Positions 44,895-53,328 of a stretch of 64,000 nucleotides of DNA are shown piece by piece; positions within the stretch are counted from its first letter, which is position 1; each line of letters opens with the position of its first letter. The stretch spans positions 227,314-291,313 of the forward strand of contig CAMYNM010000003.1 of assembly GCA_947259725.1 (NCBI GenBank), read 5' to 3'. This DNA is from CALZIK01 sp945787635 (lineage in GTDB: Bacteria; Acidobacteriota; Thermoanaerobaculia; Multivoradales; JAHEKO01). Made by a program: the position numbers and the translations under genes. The notes below the pieces were generated by a model that was given only the letters and a program-made list of their open reading frames with translations, did no database searches and was not told where the DNA came from.

Positions 44895-47570
44895 TCACGG
44901 CTGCGAAGCCTCGTCGATGTAACCCAGAGCACGCAACTGCGCACGCAACGCCGCATCGATCTCGACGTCCGCAGCGTCAGTGAGATTCTCGGCACCCTGC
45001 CACCTGAAGGATATGGCCACCTCGTGCTCACCGCGGCCGGAACCGGCGATCTGCCAACCCGAGGGGGTCAGGTGGATGATGTGCCGCCTCTCGATCTCTT
45101 CCATGGTGACGCGGCCCCGGTAGGCTCGAGGCTCTCCGTCTTCGGACATAGTCTCGAGACTCAAACCCAGATCGACGTTCTTCCGCAGCGCCAGAAGGGC
45201 CACGGTAAACGCTTCTCCCGGAGGGACTCGAAAGCGAACCTCAGGATGCTGGTACTCGAGACAGAAGCATTCCATGTCCATCGATTTGATGCCGTAGCGA
45301 TTCGCCCAACCGGTCAACACGCCGCTGAAACTCGACGCGGAGCTGTTTCGAAAACGGATCCGGACTCCCGGCAAGGAGTCGAAGAAGTCCTCACGGAGCC
45401 GACGCTTGAGGTCGGACGCCTCCTTACTCACACCGGCGACAACCGCCTCCGCTCCATCACCCGCAGCATCGAGCCGGACGAAGCGCTCCACCCCGGCCAC
45501 CGGTGACCACACCGTGTCGTTGTACACGTATTTGAAGCGATTGGCGTAGCGCAGAGAGATCCCGGCGTTCCACATGGCGGCGTAGGTGAACGCTTCGGGT
45601 GGCAAGCTCGACCGCTCGCCGTCCATCATGGAAACCAGGGATTGGCCGTCGAGATCAGGCTCTCTTGGAACACCAGCAAGATCGAGGATCGTCGGTACAA
45701 GGTCGATCGACCGAACCTGGTCGGAAATCACTCTACCCGCCCCGCGACCCCCGGGAGCGGCGATAATGAGCGGCACCAGGATGTTCTCCTCAAACAGGTA
45801 AACGTGGCCAACAGAGTCATGCTCTCCCAGCATCTCGCCGTGATCAGAGGTAACGACGATGATCGTGTTGTCCTGCAGCTCAAGCTCGGCGAGCTTTTTC
45901 AGGAGCCTGGAGACCTGTTCGTCCGCATAGGCTACTCCACTGTCGTAGGCCGAGGAGACCAGGTCCGCGATGTCGGCTGACGACAGCCCGTTCAGCTCCT
46001 CCTGAGATGCCAAGGCCGAGAACGCCCTGCGAACCTCGAAACCTCCGCTTCGTTCCGAGGAGCGGGGAGGTACCTTTACCGTGATCGGCGGCTGATCCGT
46101 GAACTGCCTGAAGTAGGGTTGGCGCGGGCGATAAGGATCGTGAACTTCATAGGTATGAAAAAAAAGAAAGAAGGACCGGTTCCGATGCCCGTCGAGCCAC
46201 TCCAAGGCCTTCGCCACACCATCCTCGATCTCTCGACCCGAATCGTCTGCATGCGGAGGCGTGACCGCGTAGCTGTAGCGATCGAATCCTTGCGTGAAGC
46301 CGTACTGTGGATGAAGAAACGCGCCTCCGGTCACCGCCGCGGTCGCATAACCGGCGTCGCGTAGGATCTCAGGAAGCATCGTCAGACCTGGGTTGGCGGC
46401 ATTCGGCATGTTGGACTCGTAACGATTCGGGTTCAGGCCGGTGAACATCGACACGTGGGAAGGCAGAGTCCAGGGCGCCTGGGCCACGGCAGAGCGAAAG
46501 ACCGCGGCCTCGCTTCGGGCCCATTCGTCGAGGTGGGGAGACGTTTGGCGAGCGTAGCCGTAGAGAGACAGACGATCCGCGCGCAACGTATCGATGGAGA
46601 TCAGCAAGACGTTCGGTGGCGGATTCGTGGGCAGTGGCACTGTAATCTCAGGATGCCCCCAGTAGGCAAGGTCCGACGGCGAGCCCATCTCGACATCCAG
46701 GGTGATGACCACTTCCCGTCCGCCATACTCAGAGAGATCGACCTCTGCCTCGCGCCAAACAGGTGGGGCTGTATTGGCCAGGTTCGCCTCGAACACCGGC
46801 GCGGCGGATCCAACCGAAACCCGGAACCGAACAGGGCTCGCCAAGCTGGCTGTCCTGCGGCCATAAGCAAAACGCAGCTTGCCCTGCGACGGTATTCTCA
46901 AGGTCCGTTCGATGGGAGCCCCAGGCAGCCCGAGCAGGGCGTTCCTTACATCTCCACCCAGCTCGATCTTGACGCCATTCTGCAGGGCTTTCGCCAGCCG
47001 GTCGGATGGCGCGGAAAGAGCCAACAGCCGGATGTCCTGCAAGACGAGGTTCTCCTCAGAGATATCGAGCTTGATCTCGAGCCGCGTAACCCGACCGACC
47101 CACCCCGGCCGCCCGCGCAGATCGACCTCGCATCGGTGGAGTCGATAGCTCGACCAGCAGCTCCCGCGAGAGGTGAATTCGCCTCCGGAGGTCCACCAAG
47201 AGAACTCCGCCGTCACCTCACGTTGCGTGCTGGTCAAGTTGATCTGGACGAGATCGATGCCGTCCGCCGTCACGGCCGAGTCGTAGCCGATGGACAATCC
47301 TCTCCCCGGCTCCTTCCCTGCGACGGCCCTCCACGGCGCCAGGTCGTCCCTGCGGTCGAAGATCCACTCGTGGACTGGCGCTGTATGGGGTCCAAGCCCC
47401 GCATCCGGAGGTTTCTGCGGATCAGAGGAGATAAACCGCTGAATGAGCCCTGTCGAGCGCGGTCGAGCCTCCTGCCCGCACCCTACAGCGAAACCCGCGG
47501 CCAAGAGCAGCAAGATCGCCGCCGAGGTATGGAGATCGCCGCGCGGCGCGCACGGCAAACGGCCCGGCAA
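44895..47570 (-). CDS. Sulfatase-superfamily lipoprotein (alkaline phosphatase fold) with Thr at the nucleophile site
   Basis: 891 residues from TTG 47570, 3 bases after the upstream lipoprotein stop. A lipoprotein signal peptide ends in the lipobox FAVGC (Cys at about 31). Residues about 55-310 are beta-rich, probably a jelly-roll domain. The sulfatase fold follows from about 315: NVLLISIDTLRADRLSLYGY (metal Asp), then PWTLPSHVSMFTGLNP, where the formylglycine Cys/Ser of C-x-P-S-R is Thr and Arg is His, and later VVTSDHGEMLGEHDSVGH (metal Asp-His pair). Thr nucleophiles occur in phosphotransferases of this superfamily, so a classic sulfatase is doubtful. It likely acts on an envelope or extracellular phosphate or sulfate ester. 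Confidence 0.8.
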   Translation of the reverse strand: MPGRLPCAPRGDLHTSAAILLLLAAGFAVGCGQEARPRSTGLIQRFISSDPQKPPDAGLGPHTAPVHEWIFDRRDDLAPWRAVAGKEPGRGLSIGYDSAVTADGIDLVQINLTSTQREVTAEFSWWTSGGEFTSRGSCWSSYRLHRCEVDLRGRPGWVGRVTRLEIKLDISEENLVLQDIRLLALSAPSDRLAKALQNGVKIELGGDVRNALLGLPGAPIERTLRIPSQGKLRFAYGRRTASLASPVRFRVSVGSAAPVFEANLANTAPPVWREAEVDLSEYGGREVVITLDVEMGSPSDLAYWGHPEITVPLPTNPPPNVLLISIDTLRADRLSLYGYARQTSPHLDEWARSEAAVFRSAVAQAPWTLPSHVSMFTGLNPNRYESNMPNAANPGLTMLPEILRDAGYATAAVTGGAFLHPQYGFTQGFDRYSYAVTPPHADDSGREIEDGVAKALEWLDGHRNRSFFLFFHTYEVHDPYRPRQPYFRQFTDQPPITVKVPPRSSERSGGFEVRRAFSALASQEELNGLSSADIADLVSSAYDSGVAYADEQVSRLLKKLAELELQDNTIIVVTSDHGEMLGEHDSVGHVYLFEENILVPLIIAAPGGRGAGRVISDQVRSIDLVPTILDLAGVPREPDLDGQSLVSMMDGERSSLPPEAFTYAAMWNAGISLRYANRFKYVYNDTVWSPVAGVERFVRLDAAGDGAEAVVAGVSKEASDLKRRLREDFFDSLPGVRIRFRNSSASSFSGVLTGWANRYGIKSMDMECFCLEYQHPEVRFRVPPGEAFTVALLALRKNVDLGLSLETMSEDGEPRAYRGRVTMEEIERRHIIHLTPSGWQIAGSGRGEHEVAISFRWQGAENLTDAADVEIDAALRAQLRALGYIDEASQP

Positions 47571-47573
47571 CTT

Positions 47574-48167
47574 CTAGGAGCCTTCCAGGCTGACGAGCCG
47601 CACCTGGAGAATCTCGATCGGAACGTCACCGTCATTCATGGCGTAGATGGCGAGTTTGGCCGCACTGTCCGGCCTCGAAATCTCGGCCGCGTACGGCTGG
47701 AGAAGACGCCCGGGATGGACCGTCTCGGCTTCGACCAAACGCACGGGCTTTCCGGTTGGGTCGATCGCGTTCCACCCTCCCTCGGGCAACCAAACAGCCT
47801 GCAGGCGCAGCGATGCCGCGGACGCCTCGAGGCTTCTCGCGTCCACGTGCAAGCGAAAGCCACGTCCCGGTAGAACAGCCACCGGTAGCACCTGTGAGAT
47901 ATGACCCCCATTCCCGAGAACAACGCGCCCCGCCCGGAAGCTCGCCTGAGCGTTCCCTCCCCAATGACGCGACTCGGGATCGGTGAAGTTTCCGTCCGCG
48001 AGGAGGGGCTCGCGCTCTACCTGGTCGGCAGTGGACAATGCCCCGGCGTCCCCTGGAAGCTCGGTCTCGGTAACACTGTCGACCGGCGCCTGATCCGGCC
48101 TACACGCGAAGATCCCCGCCCCCGCTAGAACCCCGCATAGAACGAAAGCTCCCCTTCGAATTACCAT
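47574..48167 (-). CDS. Lipoprotein with 'QAVWLPEGGW' beta-sandwich domain
   Basis: 197 residues. The signal peptide ends in the lipobox IFAC (Cys at about 22). Residues about 65-195 form one beta-rich domain including LRLQAVWLPEGGWNAIDPTG and AAKLAIYAMNDGDVPIEILQV. The same pattern ends the 913-residue membrane protein at 53329-56070, with the 11 residues LQAVWLPEGGW identical. It sits 3 bases upstream of the sulfatase-superfamily lipoprotein in the same direction, so both are probably made together and act at the same envelope site. The function is unknown; a carbohydrate-binding role is a guess. Confidence 0.75.
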   Translation of the reverse strand: MVIRRGAFVLCGVLAGAGIFACRPDQAPVDSVTETELPGDAGALSTADQVEREPLLADGNFTDPESRHWGGNAQASFRAGRVVLGNGGHISQVLPVAVLPGRGFRLHVDARSLEASAASLRLQAVWLPEGGWNAIDPTGKPVRLVEAETVHPGRLLQPYAAEISRPDSAAKLAIYAMNDGDVPIEILQVRLVSLEGS

Positions 48168-48432
48168 CGCCAGCTTCCCAAACTAACTCGCTTTCCAGAT
48201 AAGGACATTATTCAGTCGTGGCACGAAAGCAGCTTACCTCCTTGCCCAGTAACGGCTGGTGGAATGATACCTCTCTTCGGCCACGCCATTCCTCGCCGAC
48301 GGAAGACCTTGTCGAATCCGTCATCTCTGAGTGCAGGCAGCAACGAGAGGCGCTTCCAGGCCTGTTAAACTCGGCTCTAGTCCGAGGGCCTCCAGCTAAT
48401 TCTCGATCACTGAAATCAGCCCTTCCAACCTC
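48168..48432. other. Divergent intergenic region
   Basis: 265 bases between the minus-strand lipoprotein and the plus-strand oxidoreductase operon. Promoters for both directions are expected here, but I see no clear -35/-10 pair. One short open frame (48218-48439) crosses it and shows no family features. Confidence 0.4.
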
Positions 48433-48858
48433 ATGCTGATGCCATCGGGAATCCCGCCGCGCGTCGCGCTCGAGCAGGAGGCCGCCGCGCTGCATCGAGT
48501 CCTTTTCGGGCATCCAATCTCCCCTGAACTCGCCCAGCAATACGCAGGCGCTTGCCGACGCTTGCTGGCCCAAGACTCGGCCACGCAGCAAGTCTCAGTA
48601 CCCGCTCTCATCGCCAAGTCCGTCGATTTGGAAGCTGTGGAGCTCGCTCTTCGGCTGCGCAATCCAGACAACACGCTGACAAAGAGGTTCCATATCCTCA
48701 TGTTTCTCGCTGAAAGTCGGTCGTCTCACTTCCAGCACTACGTGAGCAAGAGGGGAGGATTCTGGCGGGCGCTCTTGTCGCTTTCCTTTGCCAGCTTCCG
48801 AAGCCTCTACAAGTTCCTCAAGGGGACCTGGCAGGTCCGCTACCACAGTGTCCTTTGA
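48433..48858 (+). CDS. Small helical protein of unknown function, first gene of GMC operon
   Basis: 141 residues, all predicted helical with no signal peptide and only a weakly hydrophobic segment near residues 112-125 (RALLSLSFASFRSLYKFL). Recognisable stretches are EQEAAALHRVLFGHPISPELAQQY and RFHILMFLAESRSSHFQHYV. I do not recognise the family. The stop lies 11 bases inside the next gene, so it is translationally coupled to the GMC oxidoreductase. That suggests a small partner subunit, perhaps one needed for folding or electron transfer, as small subunits do for some GMC enzymes; this is inference. Confidence 0.65.
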   Translation: MLMPSGIPPRVALEQEAAALHRVLFGHPISPELAQQYAGACRRLLAQDSATQQVSVPALIAKSVDLEAVELALRLRNPDNTLTKRFHILMFLAESRSSHFQHYVSKRGGFWRALLSLSFASFRSLYKFLKGTWQVRYHSVL

Positions 48859-50428
48859 TGCCTTGATCATCGGATCGGGCGCGGCCGGCGTGGCGGCTGC
48901 CTCTGCCCTCGAGGGCCGAAGGGTCGCCATCGTCGACGTCGGGCACGAAGCGCCCAAGACCGACAGGTTGAACCAGGCGCTCTACGATCTTCGCGAGACT
49001 CGCGCCGATGCCTCCGCGGAGCTGATCGGTACGGAATTCGAGAATCTGCAAAACATCGCTGGTGCGTACCTGAGTCCGAAACTGAAGTCTCCATTTCTGC
49101 GCTTCGTCACCGATGGGTGGCCGACACTCAGTCCGGTTCAAACGAGCAGCTTCGAGGTCGCAATGAGCTTCGCGAGGGGTGGCCTTGCGAACGCATGGGG
49201 CGGGGGGGTTTATCGGTTCACCCGTCGCGAGTTGGCGCCCTTTCCCTTCAGGCCGGAGGAGCTCACACCGTATTACGATCGACTGACCGATCTCATTGGC
49301 ATCTGCGGTCGCGACGACGACTTGACGCAATACTTCGGTACGTGCGACGGCCTGCAACCACCTCTCGACATCGACCGGCATGCGCAGCTCGTGCTCGACA
49401 GATACAAGCGCCTGAGAAAGCGCCTAAACGCCATGGGCGTTTTCATCGGGTATCCGAGGCTTGCGGTTTTGACCCGCGACAAAGGCGAGCGCACGAGCTA
49501 TCGTTACGAGGGCCTGGAGTTCTTCAAACCCAATATCCCCGCGATCTACAACCCCTCCTACACCTTGCGGGACCTGCTCGATCGTGGCGGCGTCAGCTAT
49601 CTACCCGGGCGACTAGCTCTCTCCTTCCGGGAAACCGCAGATAGGGTCGAAGCGGTCGTCAAGACGTTGAGCACCGGCCAGATCGACACGATTTCGGCGA
49701 AACGGCTGATTCTCGCAGCGGGGACGCTGAACTCTGCGAAGATCGTACTCGCCTCCAACAACGACCGGCACAGCCAACTACCCATCCTGGATAACGCGAT
49801 CTCATACGTACCGCTGCTGGCACCTCGACGATTCGGCGCACCCCAGCAGACTCGTTTCTTTTCCGGAGCTCAACTCAACGTCATCTACGATGGGACCAGG
49901 ACCGGCCAGCCCGTGCAAGCCAGCTTCTACAACCTCGAAGGGATACTACGGTCCGACTTCCTGATGGATCTGCCGCTCTCCCTCCGCGGTTCGTTGGTCG
50001 CTTCCAGGTATCTGACTCCCGCTCTCGCGACCCTACAGTTGTTCTACTCCGACCAACCCGACCCCGGCAACTTTCTCAAGTTGACCGACAAGGACGAGCT
50101 CGAGATCCGGCACTCTGAGAAAGCTCTGGGCACCGTCGAGAGGGTCTTGATCGGAGCCTTCCGCCGACTCGGCTACCACGGAGCGTCCTCCCTGTGCCGC
50201 TACCCCCCTCCGGGAAGCTGTTACCACTACGCCGGCGCGCTGCCGATGCGCGAAACCCCAGAGCACCGGTACGAAACGAGATCGGACGGCCTGCTGTTCG
50301 GCACCCGCGCGGTTTACGCGGCCGATGCAGCGACGTTTCCCTCTCTGCCCTCCAAGAACCATACGTTCACGATCATGGCCAATGCCATGCGGATCGCGGA
50401 GCACGTGTCAAGGAGCCTGGCCACGTGA
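48848..50428 (+). CDS. GMC-family FAD-dependent oxidoreductase
   Basis: 526 residues from GTG 48848, which overlaps the upstream small gene; the frame continues upstream but without FAD motifs. The FAD dinucleotide fold is DALIIGSGAAGVAAASAL near the N terminus, followed by the GMC signature region MSFARGGLANAWGGGVYRF. KRLILAAGTLNSAKIVLAS is the second FAD contact, and the C-terminal GMC part reads GSCYHYAGALPM, then YAADAATFPSLPSKNHTFTIMANAMRIAEHV, with a His and an Asn in the usual active-site positions. It probably oxidises an alcohol on a sugar or lipid. The next gene, an SDR, overlaps it by 4 bases. Confidence 0.85.
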   Translation: MSFDALIIGSGAAGVAAASALEGRRVAIVDVGHEAPKTDRLNQALYDLRETRADASAELIGTEFENLQNIAGAYLSPKLKSPFLRFVTDGWPTLSPVQTSSFEVAMSFARGGLANAWGGGVYRFTRRELAPFPFRPEELTPYYDRLTDLIGICGRDDDLTQYFGTCDGLQPPLDIDRHAQLVLDRYKRLRKRLNAMGVFIGYPRLAVLTRDKGERTSYRYEGLEFFKPNIPAIYNPSYTLRDLLDRGGVSYLPGRLALSFRETADRVEAVVKTLSTGQIDTISAKRLILAAGTLNSAKIVLASNNDRHSQLPILDNAISYVPLLAPRRFGAPQQTRFFSGAQLNVIYDGTRTGQPVQASFYNLEGILRSDFLMDLPLSLRGSLVASRYLTPALATLQLFYSDQPDPGNFLKLTDKDELEIRHSEKALGTVERVLIGAFRRLGYHGASSLCRYPPPGSCYHYAGALPMRETPEHRYETRSDGLLFGTRAVYAADAATFPSLPSKNHTFTIMANAMRIAEHVSRSLAT

Positions 50429-51297
50429 ACGTATTTATCACCGGAATCAACGGCTTTCTCGGCCGAGAGCTCGCTCGCTCGCTGGAAGGGCGCGGTCACC
50501 GAATCAGCGGCTCGGTCAGAAGCCAGGCCAAGAAGGTGGACGCCCCCACCCCGAGAAACTCTGTGCTGGCGCTCGACGAGTCTTTCGACGACACCGTGTT
50601 CGCCGGGATGGACGCGATCATCCACTGCGCACACGATACTTCCCGAGGAGCCTATGACCTCAATGTCCAGGGCACCCGTCGCCTTGCGGAGGCCGCGAGC
50701 CGCCAGCGAGTTGGCTTGCAGCTCTTCGTCAGCTCCTACTCTGCACGGCGGGCCGCACCGAGCGAATACGGGCGGGCAAAATGGGAACTTCAGAACATCT
50801 TTCTCGAGCACGAACTGACGGTGCTGAGGCCGGGACTGGTCATCGGCAACGGCGGTCTTTTCGCTCGCCTCTACGGCCTCATTGAACGGTACCCTGTCGT
50901 CCCGCTGATTGACGGAGGCCGCGGTCACATTCCGGTTATCGACATCCGCGATTTCGCCACGGCCGTCGATGGAGTACTCGTGGCTCGCTCCGTTGGACTC
51001 AAGGGACTCTACCTTGCCGAGCGACCCAGCTTGAAACAGCTCGCAAGCGAGATCCGTGAGATCTCGGGTGCCAAGTCTCTGTTCGTGTCGTTGCCCTTTC
51101 GGCTTGCTTGTCTCGCGGTCTGGACGCTCGAAAGAGGACTGCGACGGGACCTCCCGATCGGCATTGAAAACCTCCGCGCCTTTGCGGCCAATCAGTCATG
51201 CGATGATCCATCTGATCTAGGTGAGTTCGTGGCTCAGCCGAACAGGTCTCTTTCTGAGATGATCCGCTGGGCGTACATGGCTTCCAAGAACCAGTGA
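50425..51297 (+). CDS. NAD(P)-dependent epimerase/reductase of the extended SDR fold
   Basis: 290 residues from GTG 50425, overlapping the GMC stop by 4 bases. The nucleotide motif is VFITGINGFLGRELA near residue 4, DAIIHCAHDTSRGAYDLNVQGTRRL is the second strand region, and the catalytic Y-x3-K is in SEYGRAKWELQ. The length is short of the usual 310-340 residues, mostly at the C terminus. It may reduce or epimerise the keto product of the GMC enzyme. It is coupled by another 4-base overlap to the following methyltransferase. Confidence 0.82.
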   Translation: MNVFITGINGFLGRELARSLEGRGHRISGSVRSQAKKVDAPTPRNSVLALDESFDDTVFAGMDAIIHCAHDTSRGAYDLNVQGTRRLAEAASRQRVGLQLFVSSYSARRAAPSEYGRAKWELQNIFLEHELTVLRPGLVIGNGGLFARLYGLIERYPVVPLIDGGRGHIPVIDIRDFATAVDGVLVARSVGLKGLYLAERPSLKQLASEIREISGAKSLFVSLPFRLACLAVWTLERGLRRDLPIGIENLRAFAANQSCDDPSDLGEFVAQPNRSLSEMIRWAYMASKNQ

Positions 51298-52148
51298 GCG
51301 CTTCGACTCCCCCCTACCGCTCGCGCCTGCTCGACGTTCTTCGGCGATTGCTCGTCGAGACGCGCCTCCAGGGCGTCGACCCGGACAGCGACGACTTTTT
51401 GGTTGGCCAGCAGGAGATCCTCGGTCGCAAGACAATGCTGCGCGGAGTCCTCGAGGAGTCCTACCGGCTCTGCCTCGCGCTCGACCAAAGGTACCTACGC
51501 GGACCAGGCAAGAGGATCGAGATCGGAGCAGGCACCGGTCTTTTCCGGAGCTACGATTCCGCGGTCCTCTGCACCGACATCAAGATAGGCCAGCATCTGA
51601 ACGGTGTCGTCGACGCACAGAACATGCCGTTTGATAGCGAAAGCATCAGAACCATCTATGGTATCCACTGCTTTCACCACCTTCCCGATCCCGCTGGTTT
51701 CCTTCGTGAGCTCGGCCGCGTTCTTGTTCCGGGCGGCGGCTGCATCCTCATCGAACCCTATTACGGGTTCGTCGCCAAATGGCTCTTCTCGCGCCTCTTC
51801 GACACGGAACACTTCGACAAGGACCAGAAAGACTGGCGCGGCACTCTGGAAATGACAGCCATGGGTGGCGCAAACCAGGCGCTTTCTTACTTGGTCTTTG
51901 TGCGAGATCGTGAACTTCTAGAGCGGGAGTTCCCTTACCTCGAGATCGTTCATACCAGCCCACTGAACAACTACCTGAGATATTTGACCTCGGGCGGTTT
52001 GTACTTCAAACAGCTCCTCCCGAGCTTGGCAATTCCCGTTCTCAGGATCGTCGAGACCCTCCTCTGGCCGCTACGGTCCATCTTTGCGCTGCACCACGTC
52101 GTCGTGGTGCGAAGGCGGACAACCCAAACCGACACTACTGAGTGTTAG
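51294..52148 (+). CDS. Class I SAM-dependent methyltransferase
   Basis: 284 residues from GTG 51294, overlapping the SDR stop by 4 bases. The SAM core is RIEIGAGTGLFRSYDSAVLCTDI (motif I and acidic strand 2), DAQNMPFDSESIRTIYGIHCFHHLPDP and ELGRVLVPGGGCILIEPYYGF, a Methyltransf_11 pattern. The C-terminal 80 residues are hydrophobic and basic (LLPSLAIPVLRIVETLLWPLRSIFALHHVVVVRRR), which suggests membrane association. It is the last gene of the four-gene operon and converges with a GT2 gene 22 bases away. A lipid-linked or membrane-bound acceptor is likely from the tail. Confidence 0.82.
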   Translation: MSASTPPYRSRLLDVLRRLLVETRLQGVDPDSDDFLVGQQEILGRKTMLRGVLEESYRLCLALDQRYLRGPGKRIEIGAGTGLFRSYDSAVLCTDIKIGQHLNGVVDAQNMPFDSESIRTIYGIHCFHHLPDPAGFLRELGRVLVPGGGCILIEPYYGFVAKWLFSRLFDTEHFDKDQKDWRGTLEMTAMGGANQALSYLVFVRDRELLEREFPYLEIVHTSPLNNYLRYLTSGGLYFKQLLPSLAIPVLRIVETLLWPLRSIFALHHVVVVRRRTTQTDTTEC

Positions 52149-52170
52149 ACACCCCCGCGCTCTCCGCAAG

Positions 52171-53268
52171 CTAGCTGCTCGAGCCCGACCCAGGCCACCT
52201 TTCACTTGCCTGCTCGGTGCTGGCCCCTTCTTGAACTTCATACCATCCTTCAAAGTCAATTGCGCGCAAACTCTGAAGCGGTACAGATGGAGTGCGGACC
52301 ATATCGAACGCCACCGCCTGCAGCACCAGTTGCAGTCCGACGATGACCATCACGGCGACAAGCACGACAGTACCGGTTGGATTCGCGTCACCGGTCTGGA
52401 CAGATCGCAGCCATGCCGTCGCGCCGCGGACGACCGCCGCGGCGAGCAGCGGAACTCCGATGGCCAGATACAGCGAAGCAGCGGAGAAATCCAGCAAGAA
52501 GTACTGCTTGAACCATCTCCTCAGACCATAGCGAAGATGAAGGAAAGGAAACCTGAAGAGTGAATCCACAACGCTGAGGTGGCTCTTTGCTCCGTCGTAG
52601 ACCGAAGACATCGGCACATCCCGCACGACAGCTCTGGTCAAAGCCAGTGAAACCAGCTGCGACGACTCAAAGAAGTACCGCCGATGAAGCGTGTCGAAGT
52701 CCATCGCGAGCAGGGCACTGCGGGATAGCGCGATGTAACCGTTGCACGGATCGAAGATATTCCAGTACCCCGAAGACCATTTCGAAACGAAGGAAAGGAA
52801 CGCGTTCCCCACTTTCCGCACGAGCGGCATGGAAGAAAGCGCCTTGCGAGAGGTAAAGCGATTGCCCTTCGTAACGTCAGCCTTTCCTTGAATGATGGGC
52901 GTGAGGAGGGCCGGCAAATCACTCGCCGGCATCTGCCCGTCTGCGTCCATCTTCACGACAATGTCGGCGTTCATGCGAAGGCAGTAGGCATAGCCGCTGA
53001 TCACCGCTCCGCCTACACCCTGGTTGACTTCGTGCTTCACAAGATGGACACGGGAATCCGGCAGATTTCGGACGACTTCGGCGGATTCATCTGGGCTGGC
53101 ATCGTCGACGACGACCACGGCATCGACCCAGGACGGCAGTGTCGCAATTACGTTCTCAATCGTTGCCTCCGCCTTGTACATCGGGATAACGATCGCAACG
53201 CGAGGGAATCTCTCGTCAATCGCGCCGGCGTCTCTAGACACTTCTCCGATTTCGCTATGCCTGCTCAC
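52171..53268 (-). CDS. GT2 polyprenyl-phosphate glycosyltransferase (DPM1-like) with two C-terminal helices
   Basis: 365 residues from GTG 53268. The GT-A domain (about residues 22-260) has VAIVIPMYKAEATIENVI, VVVVDDASPDESAEV, and the donor/metal motif VKMDADGQMPASDL, all typical of enzymes that put a sugar on polyprenyl phosphate. Two hydrophobic helices (about 268-290 and 305-330) and a polar tail follow. Such enzymes feed GT-C membrane transferases; two candidates (53329-56070 and 30012-31790) lie nearby, the first only 60 bases upstream in the same direction. The sugar is unknown. Confidence 0.85.
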   Translation of the reverse strand: MSRHSEIGEVSRDAGAIDERFPRVAIVIPMYKAEATIENVIATLPSWVDAVVVVDDASPDESAEVVRNLPDSRVHLVKHEVNQGVGGAVISGYAYCLRMNADIVVKMDADGQMPASDLPALLTPIIQGKADVTKGNRFTSRKALSSMPLVRKVGNAFLSFVSKWSSGYWNIFDPCNGYIALSRSALLAMDFDTLHRRYFFESSQLVSLALTRAVVRDVPMSSVYDGAKSHLSVVDSLFRFPFLHLRYGLRRWFKQYFLLDFSAASLYLAIGVPLLAAAVVRGATAWLRSVQTGDANPTGTVVLVAVMVIVGLQLVLQAVAFDMVRTPSVPLQSLRAIDFEGWYEVQEGASTEQASERWPGSGSSS

Positions 53269-53328
53269 GACCCTATTCCATCACCGCCCCAGCTACCGCG
53301 CAACGATCAACCTCCCTTGGGCAGCCAC

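Noticed and set aside
48218..48439. 73-residue plus-strand frame before the GMC operon
   Set aside because: It has no ribosome site or family feature and runs into the start of the next gene in another frame.
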